Assembly: GCA_001513125.1 (NCBI GenBank)
Contig: LFSN01000124.1
Location: 8,355 to 62,752 of the forward strand
DNA: 54,398 nucleotides
DNA from: Clostridia bacterium DTU030
GTDB lineage: Bacteria; Bacillota; DTU030
Reading direction: 5' to 3'
The notes under the pieces are model-generated. The model ran no database searches. It was not told where the DNA came from and was given only the letters and a program-made list of their open reading frames with translations. Below are positions 7,922 through 18,619 of this stretch, in pieces; the first letter of the stretch is position 1; each line of letters begins with the position of its first letter. The translations under genes were made by a program, and so were the position numbers.

Positions 7922-8809
7922 TTAGCGCCGGGGGACGGGGGAGAGGCCCAATAATTCATGGACGGTGACAAAGGTATATCCCTTCTCCTTGAAGGTGGCA
8001 ATAATCTCTGGCAGGGCTTCCACCGTCCCCGTAAGGTCCTGGCCGGGTCCCGCTGCCGAGTGCTGGAGAATGATGGAACCATTCTGCACTTTGGGCAGGA
8101 CATTTTCCAGGACCTTTTCCCGGGGCAGGTTCATCCAATCCAGGGAGTCCACATCCCAGAGAACGATTTTGTAGCCGGCGGCCCTGATGGCCTCGATGGA
8201 ACGGCTGTCCAGGGCTCCGTAGGGTGGGCGGAAGATGTTGACCAGCTGTTCCGAAGCCTGGGCAATGACCTGGCTGTTTTTATCCAGGTCCTGCTGGATG
8301 GCCCTGGGAGTTAAAGTTGTGTAATCCTTGTGGTAATAGCCGTGGCTGGCCAGGCTGTGGCCTTCATCGGCTATGCGCCTGGTAATCTCGGGGAATTGTT
8401 CCACCCGGACCCCGGTTAGAAAGAAGGTCGCCCGTACCCCCTGCTCCTTTAAAATATCGAGGATGGGTGGGGTGAAGGTGGCGTCGGGGCCATCATCGAA
8501 GGTGAGGGCAAGCTGTTTTTTATCCCGATCACCAAAGCGGAAAACCAGGTTGGGGTAGAGTTGGACCAGGTCCTCCCCCTCCAGTTTACGCCTTTCCTTT
8601 TCTGTACCCTCTGGGAAGGGGTAGGGCTCAGGCTCTTCCTTTCCCTCCCGCCCTTCCAGGAGATCCCTGGTGTCCTCGGCCAGCTTATCTAAAGGGGCCG
8701 GGGTTTCCAGGGGCGGTTCGCCAAAAAAAGTGGTCAGCCAGTAGCCAAAGACAGACCCGGCGGCAAAGATCAACAAGCCAGCAGCAAGCTTGACCCAGCG
8801 GCGCCCCAT
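7922..8809 (-). CDS. Membrane-anchored polysaccharide deacetylase (NodB homology)
   Basis: This is a 295-residue carbohydrate esterase family 4 protein. An N-terminal segment (about 6-26, K-L-A-A-G-L-L-I-F-A-A-G-S-V-F-G) anchors it to the membrane, followed by an acidic, proline-rich linker of about 60 residues. The NodB domain shows T-F-D-D-G-P-D (catalytic and metal Asp), H-S-L-A-S-H-G-Y-Y-H (metal histidines), F-R-P-P-Y-G and a late I-L-Q-H-S motif. It probably removes acetyl groups from peptidoglycan or a related wall polymer; the exact substrate is unknown. The ATG at 8809 follows AAGGGGGTG. A TTG at 8863 could extend it by 18 residues but has less support. Confidence 0.9.
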   Translation of the reverse strand: MGRRWVKLAAGLLIFAAGSVFGYWLTTFFGEPPLETPAPLDKLAEDTRDLLEGREGKEEPEPYPFPEGTEKERRKLEGEDLVQLYPNLVFRFGDRDKKQLALTFDDGPDATFTPPILDILKEQGVRATFFLTGVRVEQFPEITRRIADEGHSLASHGYYHKDYTTLTPRAIQQDLDKNSQVIAQASEQLVNIFRPPYGALDSRSIEAIRAAGYKIVLWDVDSLDWMNLPREKVLENVLPKVQNGSIILQHSAAGPGQDLTGTVEALPEIIATFKEKGYTFVTVHELLGLSPVPRR

Positions 8810-8867
8810 GGGCAACACCCCCTTGTGGCTTTTGTAACTACTTGGGATGGGCAAAGGGGACAACGGG

Positions 8868-8873
8868 ATTATA
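8868..8873 (-). promoter_or_regulatory. Probable -10 box for the deacetylase
   Basis: A perfect TATAAT reads on the minus strand about 59 bases before the deacetylase ATG. Upstream is AT-rich sequence with TTGTTA only 14 bp away, so the -35 element is unclear. The divergent interval 8810-9025 otherwise holds GC-rich imperfect repeats before the subtilase. Confidence 0.4.
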
Positions 8874-9025
8874 TAGTTATTGTTTCATAACAAATTATTT
8901 TTATTAGCAGCTGCAGCCGGCCCGGCTCCCCACCCACAAGAATTGTTCTGCCCTCTGGGTCCGAGGGGCCGGCCGGTCCGGGCACCCTTAGCCTTCTCTC
9001 CGCGTATTATGGAGGGAGAGGAGGG

Positions 9026-10240
9026 ATGCCCGTGGCTTCAATACTCGATCTCCTCCTGACCAGTCTTATCCTTGACAGCAGGAGCGGGGATAAGGACCCT
9101 CCCCGGCGCCAGATCGTTGTCTTTAAAGAAGGTTATAAACCTTCGGCGGCGACGGTGGCCGAGCTGGGAGGGAAGGTGCTCAAGGAAATACCCCTGGTCA
9201 ACGGGATCGCCTGCACCATAACAGAACCCATCAGCCCGCGGCTGCTCTCCCGGCACAGGGAAATACTCCGCATTGATGAAGATCTCCCCGTTTCCATCGT
9301 GGCGGAGCACAACTTTCCCCTGCCCCTCTTTTTGCTCCTCTTGTTATTTCTCCGGCCTGCCCCGGGAAGAAGCAAAAATGAAGGGGAGGCAGTCCCCTGG
9401 GGAGTGAAAATGGTCGGAGCCCCGGATATTTGGCCCCTAACCCGGGGCGAAGGGGTAAGGGTGGCCGTCATAGACACCGGTGTCGACCTGGATCATCCTG
9501 GCCTGGCGGCCAATCTGCGGCCGGGAATTAATATCCTTGCGGGAGGAAGTCCCCCTCAGGATGGTAACGGACACGGCACCCATGTGGCAGGGATCATCGG
9601 TGCCGTGGGCAAGGGTGGGGAACTGGCTGGTGTCAGTCCCGGGGTGGAGATTTATCCCGTAAAGGCCTTAAACGATAAGGGAAATGGCTGGCTTTCCGAT
9701 ATCATTGCCGGTGTGGAGTGGTGCATTAAAAATGAGATGCACATTATCAATATGAGTTTTGTGGTCCATGGGGATAATGACAGCCTCAGGGAAATGCTCC
9801 AGGCGGCGGATGGGGCCGGACTGCTGGTGGTGGCGGCGGCGGGAAACAGCGGCCCGGGGGAAAACACCGTCCGCTTCCCGGCCCGCTATGGGGAAACCAT
9901 CGCCGTTTCTGCAGTGGACAGAAGGCAGCAGATCGCCGGCTTTTCCAGCCGGGGGCCGGAGGTGGATTTAACGGCCCCGGGGGTGGAGGTCCTTTCCCTC
10001 TGGCCGGGGGGAAAGAAGAAAATAATGCAGGGAACTTCCATGGCCGCCCCCCACGTTACCGGGGTTGCGGCCCTGGTCCTCAGCGTGTACCCCACGGCCA
10101 CTTCCACCGCTGTCAAGAAGATTTTGCTGGAAGCCGCCCGCCCCCTGCCGGACTTGAAAAAAAGCGAACAGGGGGCCGGCCTGGTGGATGCCCGGGCGGT
10201 ATTAAAGGTACCGGCAGTACTGCCGCCGGCAGGAAAGTAG
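9026..10240 (+). CDS. Subtilisin-like serine protease (S8) with inhibitor-like prodomain
   Basis: In this 404-residue subtilase the catalytic triad is complete: Asp150 in A-V-I-D-T-G-V-D, His183 in G-N-G-H-G-T-H-V-A-G, and Ser338 in G-T-S-M-A-A-P-H. The oxyanion Asn274 is in A-A-G-N-S-G-P. Residues about 29-92 resemble an I9 inhibitor or propeptide domain. There is no classical N-terminal signal peptide. Instead a very hydrophobic stretch (about 97-110, P-L-P-L-F-L-L-L-L-L-F-L) lies between the prodomain and catalytic domain. A GTG six bases downstream (9032) is an alternative start. Substrates are not evident, and it stands alone before a terminator. Confidence 0.92.
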   Translation: MPVASILDLLLTSLILDSRSGDKDPPRRQIVVFKEGYKPSAATVAELGGKVLKEIPLVNGIACTITEPISPRLLSRHREILRIDEDLPVSIVAEHNFPLPLFLLLLLFLRPAPGRSKNEGEAVPWGVKMVGAPDIWPLTRGEGVRVAVIDTGVDLDHPGLAANLRPGINILAGGSPPQDGNGHGTHVAGIIGAVGKGGELAGVSPGVEIYPVKALNDKGNGWLSDIIAGVEWCIKNEMHIINMSFVVHGDNDSLREMLQAADGAGLLVVAAAGNSGPGENTVRFPARYGETIAVSAVDRRQQIAGFSSRGPEVDLTAPGVEVLSLWPGGKKKIMQGTSMAAPHVTGVAALVLSVYPTATSTAVKKILLEAARPLPDLKKSEQGAGLVDARAVLKVPAVLPPAGK

Positions 10241-10273
10241 CTGGGGTTAAAGGAAGAATAACAACAGGGAGGG

Positions 10274-10302
10274 AAAAGGCGCCCTTGCCCGGCGCCTTTT
10301 TT
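10274..10302 (+). terminator. Intrinsic terminator after the subtilase
   Basis: AAAAGGCGCC pairs perfectly with GGCGCCTTTT across a 7-base loop, and the T-run continues to six residues. This is a strong Rho-independent terminator on the plus strand. Confidence 0.9.
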
Positions 10303-10363
10303 CCTTTCCCCTGGGGGATCTTCCTTTCCTGGAGGTTGGTAGGTTTTTTGCTAATAGGATCTA

Positions 10364-10372
10364 TGGTATAAT
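10364..10372 (+). promoter_or_regulatory. Extended -10 promoter for the MATE gene
   Basis: TGGTATAAT is a perfect TGn-TATAAT extended -10 element without a clear -35 hexamer. Transcription should start near 10379. Confidence 0.65.
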
Positions 10373-10400
10373 AAAGGGAAAAATGACAGGGGATACGCCC

Positions 10401-11753
10401 ATGGTTGTTCTCGACGGGGCCCAGGCCGACTTGCGCAAGGGGATCCTTAAGCTGGCCTGGCCGGCAATTCTGGAAATGGTCCTGCATATGATGGTTGGTA
10501 TTGTCGACACCGCCATGGTTGGCCGCCTGGGACCCCAGGAATTGGCTGCCACAGGTCTGGGTAGCCGGATTCTTTTTTCCGTGGTCTTTGTCTTTGCCGC
10601 CATGGGAACCGGGGCCGCTGCCCTGGTGGCCAGGTCCGTGGGGGCCAAGGATTTGGCGGGGGCAAAGCGGATTGCCGCCCAGGCAATGGCCCTGGGCTTC
10701 CTGGCCGGGGCTGCCATTTTCCTGGTGAGCTTTTCTGTGGCCGGCTCCCTTTTCTCCCTCCTGCAGGTGGAACCCCTGGTAGCTCGTCTGGGACGGGAAT
10801 ACCTGCAGATTACTATGCTGCCGGCTGCGCTGATCTTGCCCTTATTTATTGCCAATGCTATCCTCAGGGGGGCCGGTAACACCAGGGCCCCCATGCTAAT
10901 TGCCCTCATTACCAATGGGATAAATGTTGTTGGCGACTATGTTCTCATTTTTGGCAAGGGGGGCTTCCCGGCCCTGGGTGTGGCCGGGGCGGCCGCAGCC
11001 ACGGCCGCGGCCCAGGTCTTGGGCTGCCTGCTGGCCCTTGCTGTTTTGTTCTGGGGCGATCCCCTGCTCCGCCTGCAGCCGCGGGATTTCCTTTTCTGGG
11101 ATGGGAAGCTGGTGGGCAGGATCCTCAGGCTCAGCCTCCCGGCGGGGATGGAGGAACTGATGTTTTCCGTTGCCGGGATGGTTTTTACCTTTATGGTAAC
11201 CAGGCTGGGAACGGTACCCTTCGCCGCCCACCAGGTTGCCACCTCTGTGGAATCCCTCTCCTATATGCCCGGACACGGCTTTGCCATTGCTGCTGCCACC
11301 ACAGTGGGGCACAATTTAGGTGCCGGGCGCCTGGAAGAGGCAGCAGAGGGCGGACGGCAGGGGGCGATGCTGGCCCTGCTGGTGATGACGGGAATCGGCC
11401 TTGTCTTCTTTACCTTTCCCCGTCAGCTGGCGGCCCTTTTTGCCCCGGGGGAGGTTGGGGTCATCGCCCTGGGGGCCACGGCCATCCGCATCAGCGCCCT
11501 GGAACAGCCGGCCATTGCCCTGGAGATGGTGCTGGCCGGAGCCCTCCGGGGGGCCGGCGATACCCGCTTTCCTTTATTGGTGACCTCATTGGGATTCTGG
11601 TTGGTACGGATGCCCCTTACTTATCTGGTGGTCTTTGTCTGGCAGCTGCCCCTGGGGGCTGTGTGGGTGGTGACGGCCATCGATTGGTTTTTCCGCAGCA
11701 TCCTGCTGTACCGTTACTACCGGCGGGGCCAGTGGCTCAAGGTACGGGCCTAG
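10401..11753 (+). CDS. MATE-family multidrug/sodium antiporter
   Basis: This integral membrane protein of about 450 residues has some 12 hydrophobic segments in two homologous halves. The N-terminal half begins I-L-K-L-A-W-P-A-I-L-E-M and carries V-D-T-A-M-V-G-R-L-G, and the second half has L-P-A-G-M-E-E and A-L-R-G-A-G-D-T-R. These motifs mark the NorM/DinF branch. Such proteins export cationic drugs or metabolites using Na+ or H+ gradients. An ATG at 10383 is in frame but only about 4 bases from the predicted transcription start. The ATG at 10401 follows AGGGGAT at proper spacing and is preferred. It is about 20-30 bp before uvrB, so it may be cotranscribed. Confidence 0.92.
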   Translation: MVVLDGAQADLRKGILKLAWPAILEMVLHMMVGIVDTAMVGRLGPQELAATGLGSRILFSVVFVFAAMGTGAAALVARSVGAKDLAGAKRIAAQAMALGFLAGAAIFLVSFSVAGSLFSLLQVEPLVARLGREYLQITMLPAALILPLFIANAILRGAGNTRAPMLIALITNGINVVGDYVLIFGKGGFPALGVAGAAAATAAAQVLGCLLALAVLFWGDPLLRLQPRDFLFWDGKLVGRILRLSLPAGMEELMFSVAGMVFTFMVTRLGTVPFAAHQVATSVESLSYMPGHGFAIAAATTVGHNLGAGRLEEAAEGGRQGAMLALLVMTGIGLVFFTFPRQLAALFAPGEVGVIALGATAIRISALEQPAIALEMVLAGALRGAGDTRFPLLVTSLGFWLVRMPLTYLVVFVWQLPLGAVWVVTAIDWFFRSILLYRYYRRGQWLKVRA

Positions 11754-11782
11754 CAGGGGGAAAGTTTTAGGAGGTGATGCCG

Positions 11783-13762
11783 GTGCCTGCCTTTAAAGTA
11801 GTATCCGAGTTTGAGCCCAAGGGCGACCAGCCCCGGGCCATTAAAGAGCTGAGTGATGGCATCAGGCGGGGATTGAAGAACCAAACCCTCCTCGGGGTCA
11901 CCGGGTCAGGGAAAACCTTTACCATGGCCAAGGTCATTGAAGCGGTGCAAAGGCCGACCCTGGTAATTGCCCATAACAAGACCCTGGCGGCCCAGCTGTG
12001 CAGTGAATTCCGGGAATTCTTTCCCCACAATGCTGTGGAGTATTTTGTCAGCTATTACGACTATTACCAGCCTGAGGCTTACCTGCCCCAGACTGATACC
12101 TATATCGAAAAGGATGCTTCCATCAATGATGAGATCGATAAACTGCGCCACTCGGCCACCAGTGCCCTCTTTGAACGGCGGGATGTGATTGTGGTGGCCA
12201 GTGTTTCCTGTATCTACGGCCTGGGTTCCCCGACCGAATACCGGGAACAGGTCCTGTCCCTGCGCCAGGGCATGGTAAGGGACCGGGACGAGGTCCTGCG
12301 GAAGCTGGTTTCCATCCAATACCAGAGAAATGACATCAACTTTACCAGGGGCAAGTTCCGGGTACGGGGCGATGTGGTTGAGATCTTTCCTTCTTCCTAT
12401 GGGGAGAGGGTGATCAGGGTTGAATTTTTCGGCGATGAGATCGACCGGATCCTGGAAATAGACGTTATTACTGGGGAAATTATCGGGGAGCGGAATCATG
12501 TAGCCATCTACCCGGCCACCCACTTTGTCACCTCCCGGGAGGTTATGGAAAGGGCCTTCCGGAGCATTGAGGCCGAACTGGAGGAACGGGTGCGGGAGCT
12601 GGAGGCGGCCGGGAATGCCATCGCCGCCTACCGCCTCCGCCAGCGGACCAATTATGACCTGGAAATGATGCGGGAGATGGGCTACTGCAAGGGTATTGAA
12701 AACTATTCCCGCCACCTGACGGGCCGGGCCCCGGGGGATCCTCCCTACACACTGCTGGACTATTTCCCCCCTGACTTTTTGGTTATAATAGATGAGTCCC
12801 ACATGACCATTCCCCAGCTGGGTGCCATGTATGCCGGGGACAAGTCCCGGAAAGACAGCCTCATCGAGCACGGCTTTCGTTTACCTTCGGCCTATGACAA
12901 CCGTCCCCTGGTTTTTGAGGAATTTGAGGAGAAGATAAACCAGGTGATTTTTGTTTCCGCCACCCCCGGTCCCTATGAACTGGAACACAGCGAGCAGATC
13001 GTGGAACAGGTGGTCCGTCCCACGGGCCTCGTGGACCCGGAAGTGGAGGTCCGGCCTGTCAGGGGACAGATCGACGACCTGTTGGCCCAAATCCAGGAAC
13101 GGGTGAAAAAGAATCAGCGGGTCCTGGTCACCACCCTGACCAAGCGGATGGCCGAAGATCTGACCGATTACCTGCGGGAGATGGGGGTCAAGGTCCGCTA
13201 CCTCCACTCGGAGATCAATACCCTGGAGCGGATGCAGATCATCCGGGACCTGCGGCTGGGTGAATTCGATGTGCTGGTTGGTATAAATTTGCTCCGGGAA
13301 GGGCTGGACCTGCCCGAGGTAGGTTTGGTGGCCATCCTGGATGCCGACAAGGAAGGCTTCCTGCGCTCGGAGCGGTCCCTGATTCAGACCATCGGTCGGG
13401 CGGCCCGGAATGTGGAAGGAAAGGTCATCATGTATGCCGATGTCATTACCGATTCAATGGCCAGGGCCATTTCGGAAACCAACCGGCGGCGGAAACTGCA
13501 GATGGAATACAACCGCAGGCACGGCATCACCCCCGAGACGGTGAAGAAGGCGGTGCGGGATGTCATCCAGGCCACCAGGGTGGCGGAAAAGAGGGAAGAG
13601 TATCTGCCTGATAAGGCCGTTGGTGAGTTGTCGGGTAAGGAATTGGAACGCTGGATTAAAAAGGTGGAAAAGGATATGCAGGCGGCGGCCCGGGAACTGG
13701 CCTTTGAACGGGCGGCCGAACTGCGGGACCTGCTCTTTGAGTTGAAAAAGCAGGTCCAGTAA
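11783..13762 (+). CDS. uvrB: Excinuclease ABC subunit B (UvrB)
   Basis: The 659-residue helicase-like damage-verification subunit of nucleotide excision repair has Walker A G-V-T-G-S-G-K-T near residue 40. The beta-hairpin [12 protein letters not shown] inserts into damaged DNA, and D-E-S-H is the Walker B. Helicase motifs T-I-G-R-A-A-R-N and the C-terminal UVR domain (about 620-655, [10 protein letters not shown]) complete it. AGGAGG at 11769-11774 is best spaced (8 bases) for the GTG at 11783. ATG 11777 and GTG 11774 are closer or overlap it. It heads the uvrB-uvrA-uvrC cluster. I saw no LexA-type GAAC-N4-GTTC box nearby. Confidence 0.97.
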   Translation: MPAFKVVSEFEPKGDQPRAIKELSDGIRRGLKNQTLLGVTGSGKTFTMAKVIEAVQRPTLVIAHNKTLAAQLCSEFREFFPHNAVEYFVSYYDYYQPEAYLPQTDTYIEKDASINDEIDKLRHSATSALFERRDVIVVASVSCIYGLGSPTEYREQVLSLRQGMVRDRDEVLRKLVSIQYQRNDINFTRGKFRVRGDVVEIFPSSYGERVIRVEFFGDEIDRILEIDVITGEIIGERNHVAIYPATHFVTSREVMERAFRSIEAELEERVRELEAAGNAIAAYRLRQRTNYDLEMMREMGYCKGIENYSRHLTGRAPGDPPYTLLDYFPPDFLVIIDESHMTIPQLGAMYAGDKSRKDSLIEHGFRLPSAYDNRPLVFEEFEEKINQVIFVSATPGPYELEHSEQIVEQVVRPTGLVDPEVEVRPVRGQIDDLLAQIQERVKKNQRVLVTTLTKRMAEDLTDYLREMGVKVRYLHSEINTLERMQIIRDLRLGEFDVLVGINLLREGLDLPEVGLVAILDADKEGFLRSERSLIQTIGRAARNVEGKVIMYADVITDSMARAISETNRRRKLQMEYNRRHGITPETVKKAVRDVIQATRVAEKREEYLPDKAVGELSGKELERWIKKVEKDMQAAARELAFERAAELRDLLFELKKQVQ

Positions 13763-13781
13763 CAGGGAGAGGTTTGATGGA

Positions 13782-16601
13782 ATGAGCAAAGAGAAAATTG
13801 TTGTCAGGGGTGCCCGCCAGCACAACCTGAAAAATATCGATGTAGATATACCCCGGGATAAACTGGTGGTGATCACCGGTCTCAGCGGCAGCGGCAAGAG
13901 CAGCCTGGCCTTTGATACCATCTATGCCGAGGGACAGCGCCGGTACGTGGAGTCCCTCTCGGCCTATGCCCGGCAGTTTTTGGGTCAGATGGATAAACCC
14001 GATGTGGATTACATCGAGGGCCTGTCACCGGCGGTCTCCATTGACCAGAAGACGACCAGTAAAAACCCCCGCTCGACGGTGGGTACGGTGACGGAGATCT
14101 ACGACTATCTCCGCCTCCTCTTCGCCCGGGTGGGCCAGCCCCACTGCCCCGACTGCGGCAGGGCCATAACCCGCCAGACCATCGATCAGATGGTGGATCA
14201 GGTCCTGGACCTGCCGGAGAGGACCAGGTTCCAGGTCCTGGCCCCTATTGTCCGGGGGCGGAAGGGGGAGCACAAGAAGATACTGGCTGATCTCCACAAG
14301 CAGGGTTTTGTCCGGGTGCGGATCGATGGCGAGATCAGGGAACTGGGTACTGACATTGAACTGGAAAAGAATAAAAAGCACACCATTGAGGTGGTGGTGG
14401 ACCGGATAATCGTCCGGGAGGGTATCCGGAAGCGCCTGGCCGACTCCCTGGAGCTGGCCCTGGGCCTGGCCGGAGGCCTGGCCATTATCCAGCTGGTGGA
14501 CGAGGACAGGGAGCTGGTCTTCAGCCAGAACCTGGCCTGTCCCGATTGTGGTTTTAGCCTGGAAGAATTGAGCCCAAGGCTTTTTTCCTTTAACAGCCCC
14601 TATGGGGCCTGCAGTTATTGTACCGGCCTGGGCTTTCGGCTGGAGGTTGATCCGGAACTGGTGATCCCCGACCGGAGTAAATCCCTGGCCGAAGGGGCCA
14701 TAGCCCCCTGGAGCCGCTCCTATAACTATTACCCCCAGCTCCTGGGGGCTGTGGCCAAGAAATACGGCTTCAGTACCGAGGTGCCCCTTTCCCAGCTCAG
14801 CGACGAGGCCCTCCAGATAGTCCTCTACGGGAGCAAGGAACCGGTGCGGGTCCACTATGTAAATATGCACGGGCAGAAGCGGATCTTCGATACCGTCTAC
14901 GAAGGGGTGATCCCCAATCTGGAGCGCCGCCTGCAGGAAACCCAGTCGGAGGGAGCCAGGAGGGAACTGGAGGCCTATATGAGCAGCCGCCCCTGCCCCC
15001 ACTGCCGGGGAGCCCGCCTGCGGCCCGAAGCCCTGGCGGTGCTGGTGGGAGGACTCAATATTGCGGAAGTAACGGCCCTGTCCGTCGGGGAGGCCTATCA
15101 GTTTTTCACAGATCTGAAACTGGGGGAGAGGGATCGGGCCATAGCCAGGCAGGTTTTAAAGGAAATCAAGGAACGGCTCCGGTTTTTGCTCAATGTGGGC
15201 CTGGAATATCTGACCCTGGACCGGGCCGCCGGGACCCTATCTGGAGGTGAGGCCCAGCGGATCCGGCTGGCTACCCAGATCGGTTCGGGCCTTGTGGGGG
15301 TACTGTATGTCCTGGATGAACCCAGCATCGGCCTCCACCAGCGGGACAACCAGCGCCTGATCGAGACCCTCAAGCAACTCAGGGATCTGGGGAATACCCT
15401 GATCGTGGTGGAGCACGACCGGGAAACCATCGAGGCGGCCGACTACATTATCGACATCGGGCCCCGGGCAGGGGAAGAGGGCGGCTACCTGGTGGCAGCC
15501 GGGACCCTGGAGGAGATCAAGGCCTGTCCCGCTTCCATTACCGGGGATTATTTGAGCGGCCGGCGGAAGATAGCGGTGCCCCCGAGCAGGCGGGGGCCCA
15601 ATGGGAACTGGCTGGTGATCAGGGGGGCCCGGGAGCACAATCTCAAGAATATCGATGTGGCCATTCCCCTGGGCGTCTTCACCTGTGTTACCGGCGTCTC
15701 GGGTTCGGGCAAGAGCACTCTAATCAATGACATCCTGCACCGGGCCCTGGCCCAGCGGCTCCACGGGGCGCGCCAAGCCCCGGGAGATCACGACGGGATA
15801 GAAGGGGTGGAGTACCTGGACAAGATTATTGCCATCGACCAGTCCCCCATCGGGCGGACCCCCCGTTCCAACCCGGCCACCTATACCGGCGTCTTTGATA
15901 ATATCCGGGAGGTCTACGCCCAGACACCGGAGGCCAGGGTGCGGGGCTACAAACCGGGCCGGTTCAGCTTCAACGTGAAGGGCGGCCGCTGCGAGGCCTG
16001 CCGGGGCGATGGGATCATCAAGATAGAGATGCACTTTCTGCCCGATGTCTATGTTCCCTGTGAGGTCTGCAAGGGGAAGCGCTACAACCGGGAAACCCTG
16101 GAGGTAAATTACAAGGGCAAGAGCATTGCCGATGTCCTGGATATGACGGTGTCGGAAGCCCTCCAGTTCTTTAAGAACATTCCCCGGATCAGCCGCAAGC
16201 TCCAGACCCTCTACGATGTAGGCCTCGGCTATATGCGGCTGGGCCAGCCGGCCACCACCCTTTCGGGGGGCGAGGCCCAGCGGGTAAAATTGGCCACCGA
16301 GCTTTCCCGGCGCAGCAATGGCAAGACCCTCTACCTTTTGGACGAGCCGACGACGGGCCTGCATTTTGCCGACATCTCCCGCCTTTTAGATGTGCTGGGG
16401 CGGCTGGTGGACGCCGGGGATACCGTCGTTGTGATTGAGCACAACCTGGACGTGATCAAAATGGCCGATTACATTATCGATCTGGGCCCCGAGGGGGGCG
16501 AGGGGGGCGGGCGGATCGTGGCCCAGGGCACTCCCGAAGAGGTGGCCCAGGTGCCCGAATCCTACACCGGCCAGTATCTGGCGAAGGTTCTAAAGGAGTG
16601 A
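13782..16601 (+). CDS. uvrA: Excinuclease ABC subunit A (UvrA)
   Basis: The 939-residue DNA-damage sensor ATPase has tandem ABC domains. The first Walker A is G-L-S-G-S-G-K-S (33-40) and the second is G-V-S-G-S-G-K-S near 640. Two L-S-G-G-E-A-Q-R signature motifs are present. Zinc-binding C-P-D-C, C-P-H-C and C-E-A-C...C-E-V-C clusters are intact. UvrA dimers load UvrB at lesions. GGGAGAGG lies before the ATG, and the gap to uvrB is only 19 bp, so the two are cotranscribed. Confidence 0.98.
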   Translation: MSKEKIVVRGARQHNLKNIDVDIPRDKLVVITGLSGSGKSSLAFDTIYAEGQRRYVESLSAYARQFLGQMDKPDVDYIEGLSPAVSIDQKTTSKNPRSTVGTVTEIYDYLRLLFARVGQPHCPDCGRAITRQTIDQMVDQVLDLPERTRFQVLAPIVRGRKGEHKKILADLHKQGFVRVRIDGEIRELGTDIELEKNKKHTIEVVVDRIIVREGIRKRLADSLELALGLAGGLAIIQLVDEDRELVFSQNLACPDCGFSLEELSPRLFSFNSPYGACSYCTGLGFRLEVDPELVIPDRSKSLAEGAIAPWSRSYNYYPQLLGAVAKKYGFSTEVPLSQLSDEALQIVLYGSKEPVRVHYVNMHGQKRIFDTVYEGVIPNLERRLQETQSEGARRELEAYMSSRPCPHCRGARLRPEALAVLVGGLNIAEVTALSVGEAYQFFTDLKLGERDRAIARQVLKEIKERLRFLLNVGLEYLTLDRAAGTLSGGEAQRIRLATQIGSGLVGVLYVLDEPSIGLHQRDNQRLIETLKQLRDLGNTLIVVEHDRETIEAADYIIDIGPRAGEEGGYLVAAGTLEEIKACPASITGDYLSGRRKIAVPPSRRGPNGNWLVIRGAREHNLKNIDVAIPLGVFTCVTGVSGSGKSTLINDILHRALAQRLHGARQAPGDHDGIEGVEYLDKIIAIDQSPIGRTPRSNPATYTGVFDNIREVYAQTPEARVRGYKPGRFSFNVKGGRCEACRGDGIIKIEMHFLPDVYVPCEVCKGKRYNRETLEVNYKGKSIADVLDMTVSEALQFFKNIPRISRKLQTLYDVGLGYMRLGQPATTLSGGEAQRVKLATELSRRSNGKTLYLLDEPTTGLHFADISRLLDVLGRLVDAGDTVVVIEHNLDVIKMADYIIDLGPEGGEGGGRIVAQGTPEEVAQVPESYTGQYLAKVLKE

Positions 16602-16692
16602 TTACAGGGGGTAGCCTGCGCTCTTTTGACCTGTGTCTCAATGCTGTTTTCGGGGCCCTTCCGGAGCTTCGAACCTTGAGAGGGGGATTGTT

Positions 16693-18564
16693 ATGGCGGA
16701 ACCACGGGTGCTGGAAAAGCTGGAGCACATACCGGAAAAGCCCGGCGTCTACATCATGCGGGACCGGGCGGGAGCGGTCATCTATGTGGGCAAGGCCGTC
16801 TCCTTGAAAAACCGGGTCCGCTCCTACTTTTCCGGCCAGCAGAGCCCCAAGGTCAGGGTTCTGGTTAGCAGGGTGGCAGATCTGGAGTATATCGTTACCG
16901 ATACCGAGGTGGAAGCCCTGATCCTGGAGTGCAATCTGATTAAAAAATACCGCCCCCGCTACAATGTCAACCTCAAGGACGATAAAAATTACCCCTACTT
17001 GAAGGTTACGGTTCAGGAGGAATTTCCCCGCCTGATAATCACCCGCAACATGGTCAAGGATGGGGCCAAGTATTATGGGCCCTACACCAATGCCGGGGCC
17101 CTTCACGATACTGTGGGTCTGCTGCGGAAAATTTTCCGCCTGCGCACCTGCACGGAGGGGCAGCTTTATAACCGGCAGCGGCCCTGCCTCAATTACCATA
17201 TCAAGCGTTGTGATGCCCCCTGCATGGGCTATATTTCTCCCGAGGCCTACCAGGAAATGATCAAGGAGGTCTGCCTCTTCCTCGACGGGCGGCAGGAAGA
17301 CCTGGTCCGGCGCCTCCAGGAGCGGATGGAGGAGGCGGCGGCTGCCCTGGAGTTTGAGCGGGCGGCCCGGCTCCGGGACCAGATCCAGGCGGTGCGGCAG
17401 GTGCTGGAGCGGCAAAAGATGGTCTCCAAGGGGATGCAGGACCAGGATATTATTGCCTTTGCCCGGGAAGGGGATGAGGCCTGCTTCCAGATCTTCTTTG
17501 TCCGCCAGGGCAAGGTGGTGGGCCGGGAACACCATTTCCTGGAAGGGACGGGGGAACTGGAGCGCCCGGAAATAATGGCCGCCTTCCTGAAGCGCTACTA
17601 TGACCGGGTTCCCTTTATCCCCCGGGAGATTCTCCTGGCCGAGGAAACGGCGGAGCAGGCTGTCCTGGAGGAATGGCTCAGCCAGAAGCGGGGCCGCCGG
17701 GTGTACCTGCGGGTGCCGAAACGGGGGGAAAAGGCCAAACTGGCGGCCATGGTAGCCAAGAATGCCCTCCTGGTACTCAAGGAGCGGGAGGCCAGCTGGC
17801 AGCAGGAAGAAGATAGGGCGGCAGCCGCCCTGGAGGAACTGGCGGAGCGCCTCTCCCTCCCCTTACCCCCGGAGCGGATCGAGTGTTACGACATTTCCAA
17901 CATCCAGGGTACCCTGGCGGTGGGCTCCATGGTGGTCTTTACTGCCGGAAAGCCGGACAAGAAGGAGTACCGGCGGTTTCGGATCAAGACTGTCCAGGGT
18001 CCCGACGATTATGCCATGCTGCGGGAAGTTCTCTACCGCCGCTTTCGCCGCACCCTGGATGACGAAGAAGGGGATGGGGAAGAGGGGGGCTTTGGCCAAC
18101 TGCCGGATCTCATCCTCATCGACGGCGGCAAGGGTCAGCTGGCGGCAGCCCTGCAGGTCCTGGACCGGGTTGGTTTTGAAGACATTCCTGTCTTCAGCCT
18201 GGCGGAGAAGAAGGAGGAAGTGTATGCCCCGGGTGAGGAAAAGCCCCTGCTTCTCCCCCGGAATTCCGAGGCCCTGTATCTGCTGCAGCGGATCCGGGAT
18301 GAGGCCCACCGCTTTGCCCTGGAATACCACCGCCGGCTCAGGCAAAAACAGCTTTCCCGTTCCCTCCTGGATGAAATCCCCGGAATTGGGCCGCGGCGGA
18401 AAAAGGCCCTGCTGAAGTCTTTTGGCTCCCTCCAGAACATTGCCCAGGCTTCCCTGGAGGAGCTGGCGGCGGTGACGGGAATGAACAGGCGGGTGGCGGC
18501 TGAGGTCTTTGCCTTTTTCCGGAATCAGGGTGTAGAAAAGGAGGGAAAGGGCCAGGACTATTGA
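16693..18564 (+). CDS. uvrC: Excinuclease ABC subunit C (UvrC)
   Basis: This 623-residue dual-incision nuclease cuts on both sides of lesions bound by UvrB. The N-terminal GIY-YIG domain shows P-G-V-Y-I-M-R-D and V-I-Y-V-G-K-A. A UVR motif lies near 205-240 (F-E-R-A-A-R-L-R-D-Q), and the RNase H-like nuclease holds C-Y-D-I-S-N-I-Q-G and L-I-L-I-D-G-G-K-G-Q. Helix-hairpin-helix repeats end the protein (I-P-G-I-G-P-R-R). The ATG at 16693 follows GAGGGGG by about 7 bases; an upstream extension to 16633 lacks a site. Its stop codon overlaps the -35 box of the mgtE promoter. Confidence 0.97.
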   Translation: MAEPRVLEKLEHIPEKPGVYIMRDRAGAVIYVGKAVSLKNRVRSYFSGQQSPKVRVLVSRVADLEYIVTDTEVEALILECNLIKKYRPRYNVNLKDDKNYPYLKVTVQEEFPRLIITRNMVKDGAKYYGPYTNAGALHDTVGLLRKIFRLRTCTEGQLYNRQRPCLNYHIKRCDAPCMGYISPEAYQEMIKEVCLFLDGRQEDLVRRLQERMEEAAAALEFERAARLRDQIQAVRQVLERQKMVSKGMQDQDIIAFAREGDEACFQIFFVRQGKVVGREHHFLEGTGELERPEIMAAFLKRYYDRVPFIPREILLAEETAEQAVLEEWLSQKRGRRVYLRVPKRGEKAKLAAMVAKNALLVLKEREASWQQEEDRAAAALEELAERLSLPLPPERIECYDISNIQGTLAVGSMVVFTAGKPDKKEYRRFRIKTVQGPDDYAMLREVLYRRFRRTLDDEEGDGEEGGFGQLPDLILIDGGKGQLAAALQVLDRVGFEDIPVFSLAEKKEEVYAPGEEKPLLLPRNSEALYLLQRIRDEAHRFALEYHRRLRQKQLSRSLLDEIPGIGPRRKKALLKSFGSLQNIAQASLEELAAVTGMNRRVAAEVFAFFRNQGVEKEGKGQDY

Positions 18565-18590
18565 CTTATCTTGGCCCCCTGATCTAAACT
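18561..18590 (+). promoter_or_regulatory. mgtE promoter overlapping the uvrC stop
   Basis: TTGACT (18561-18566) and TAAACT (18585-18590) are 18 bp apart, placing the start near 18597, just ahead of the M-box. The -35 box includes the uvrC TGA. Confidence 0.6.
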
Positions 18591-18619
18591 TGTAAATAGA
18601 AGTAAATAAAATAAACCTT

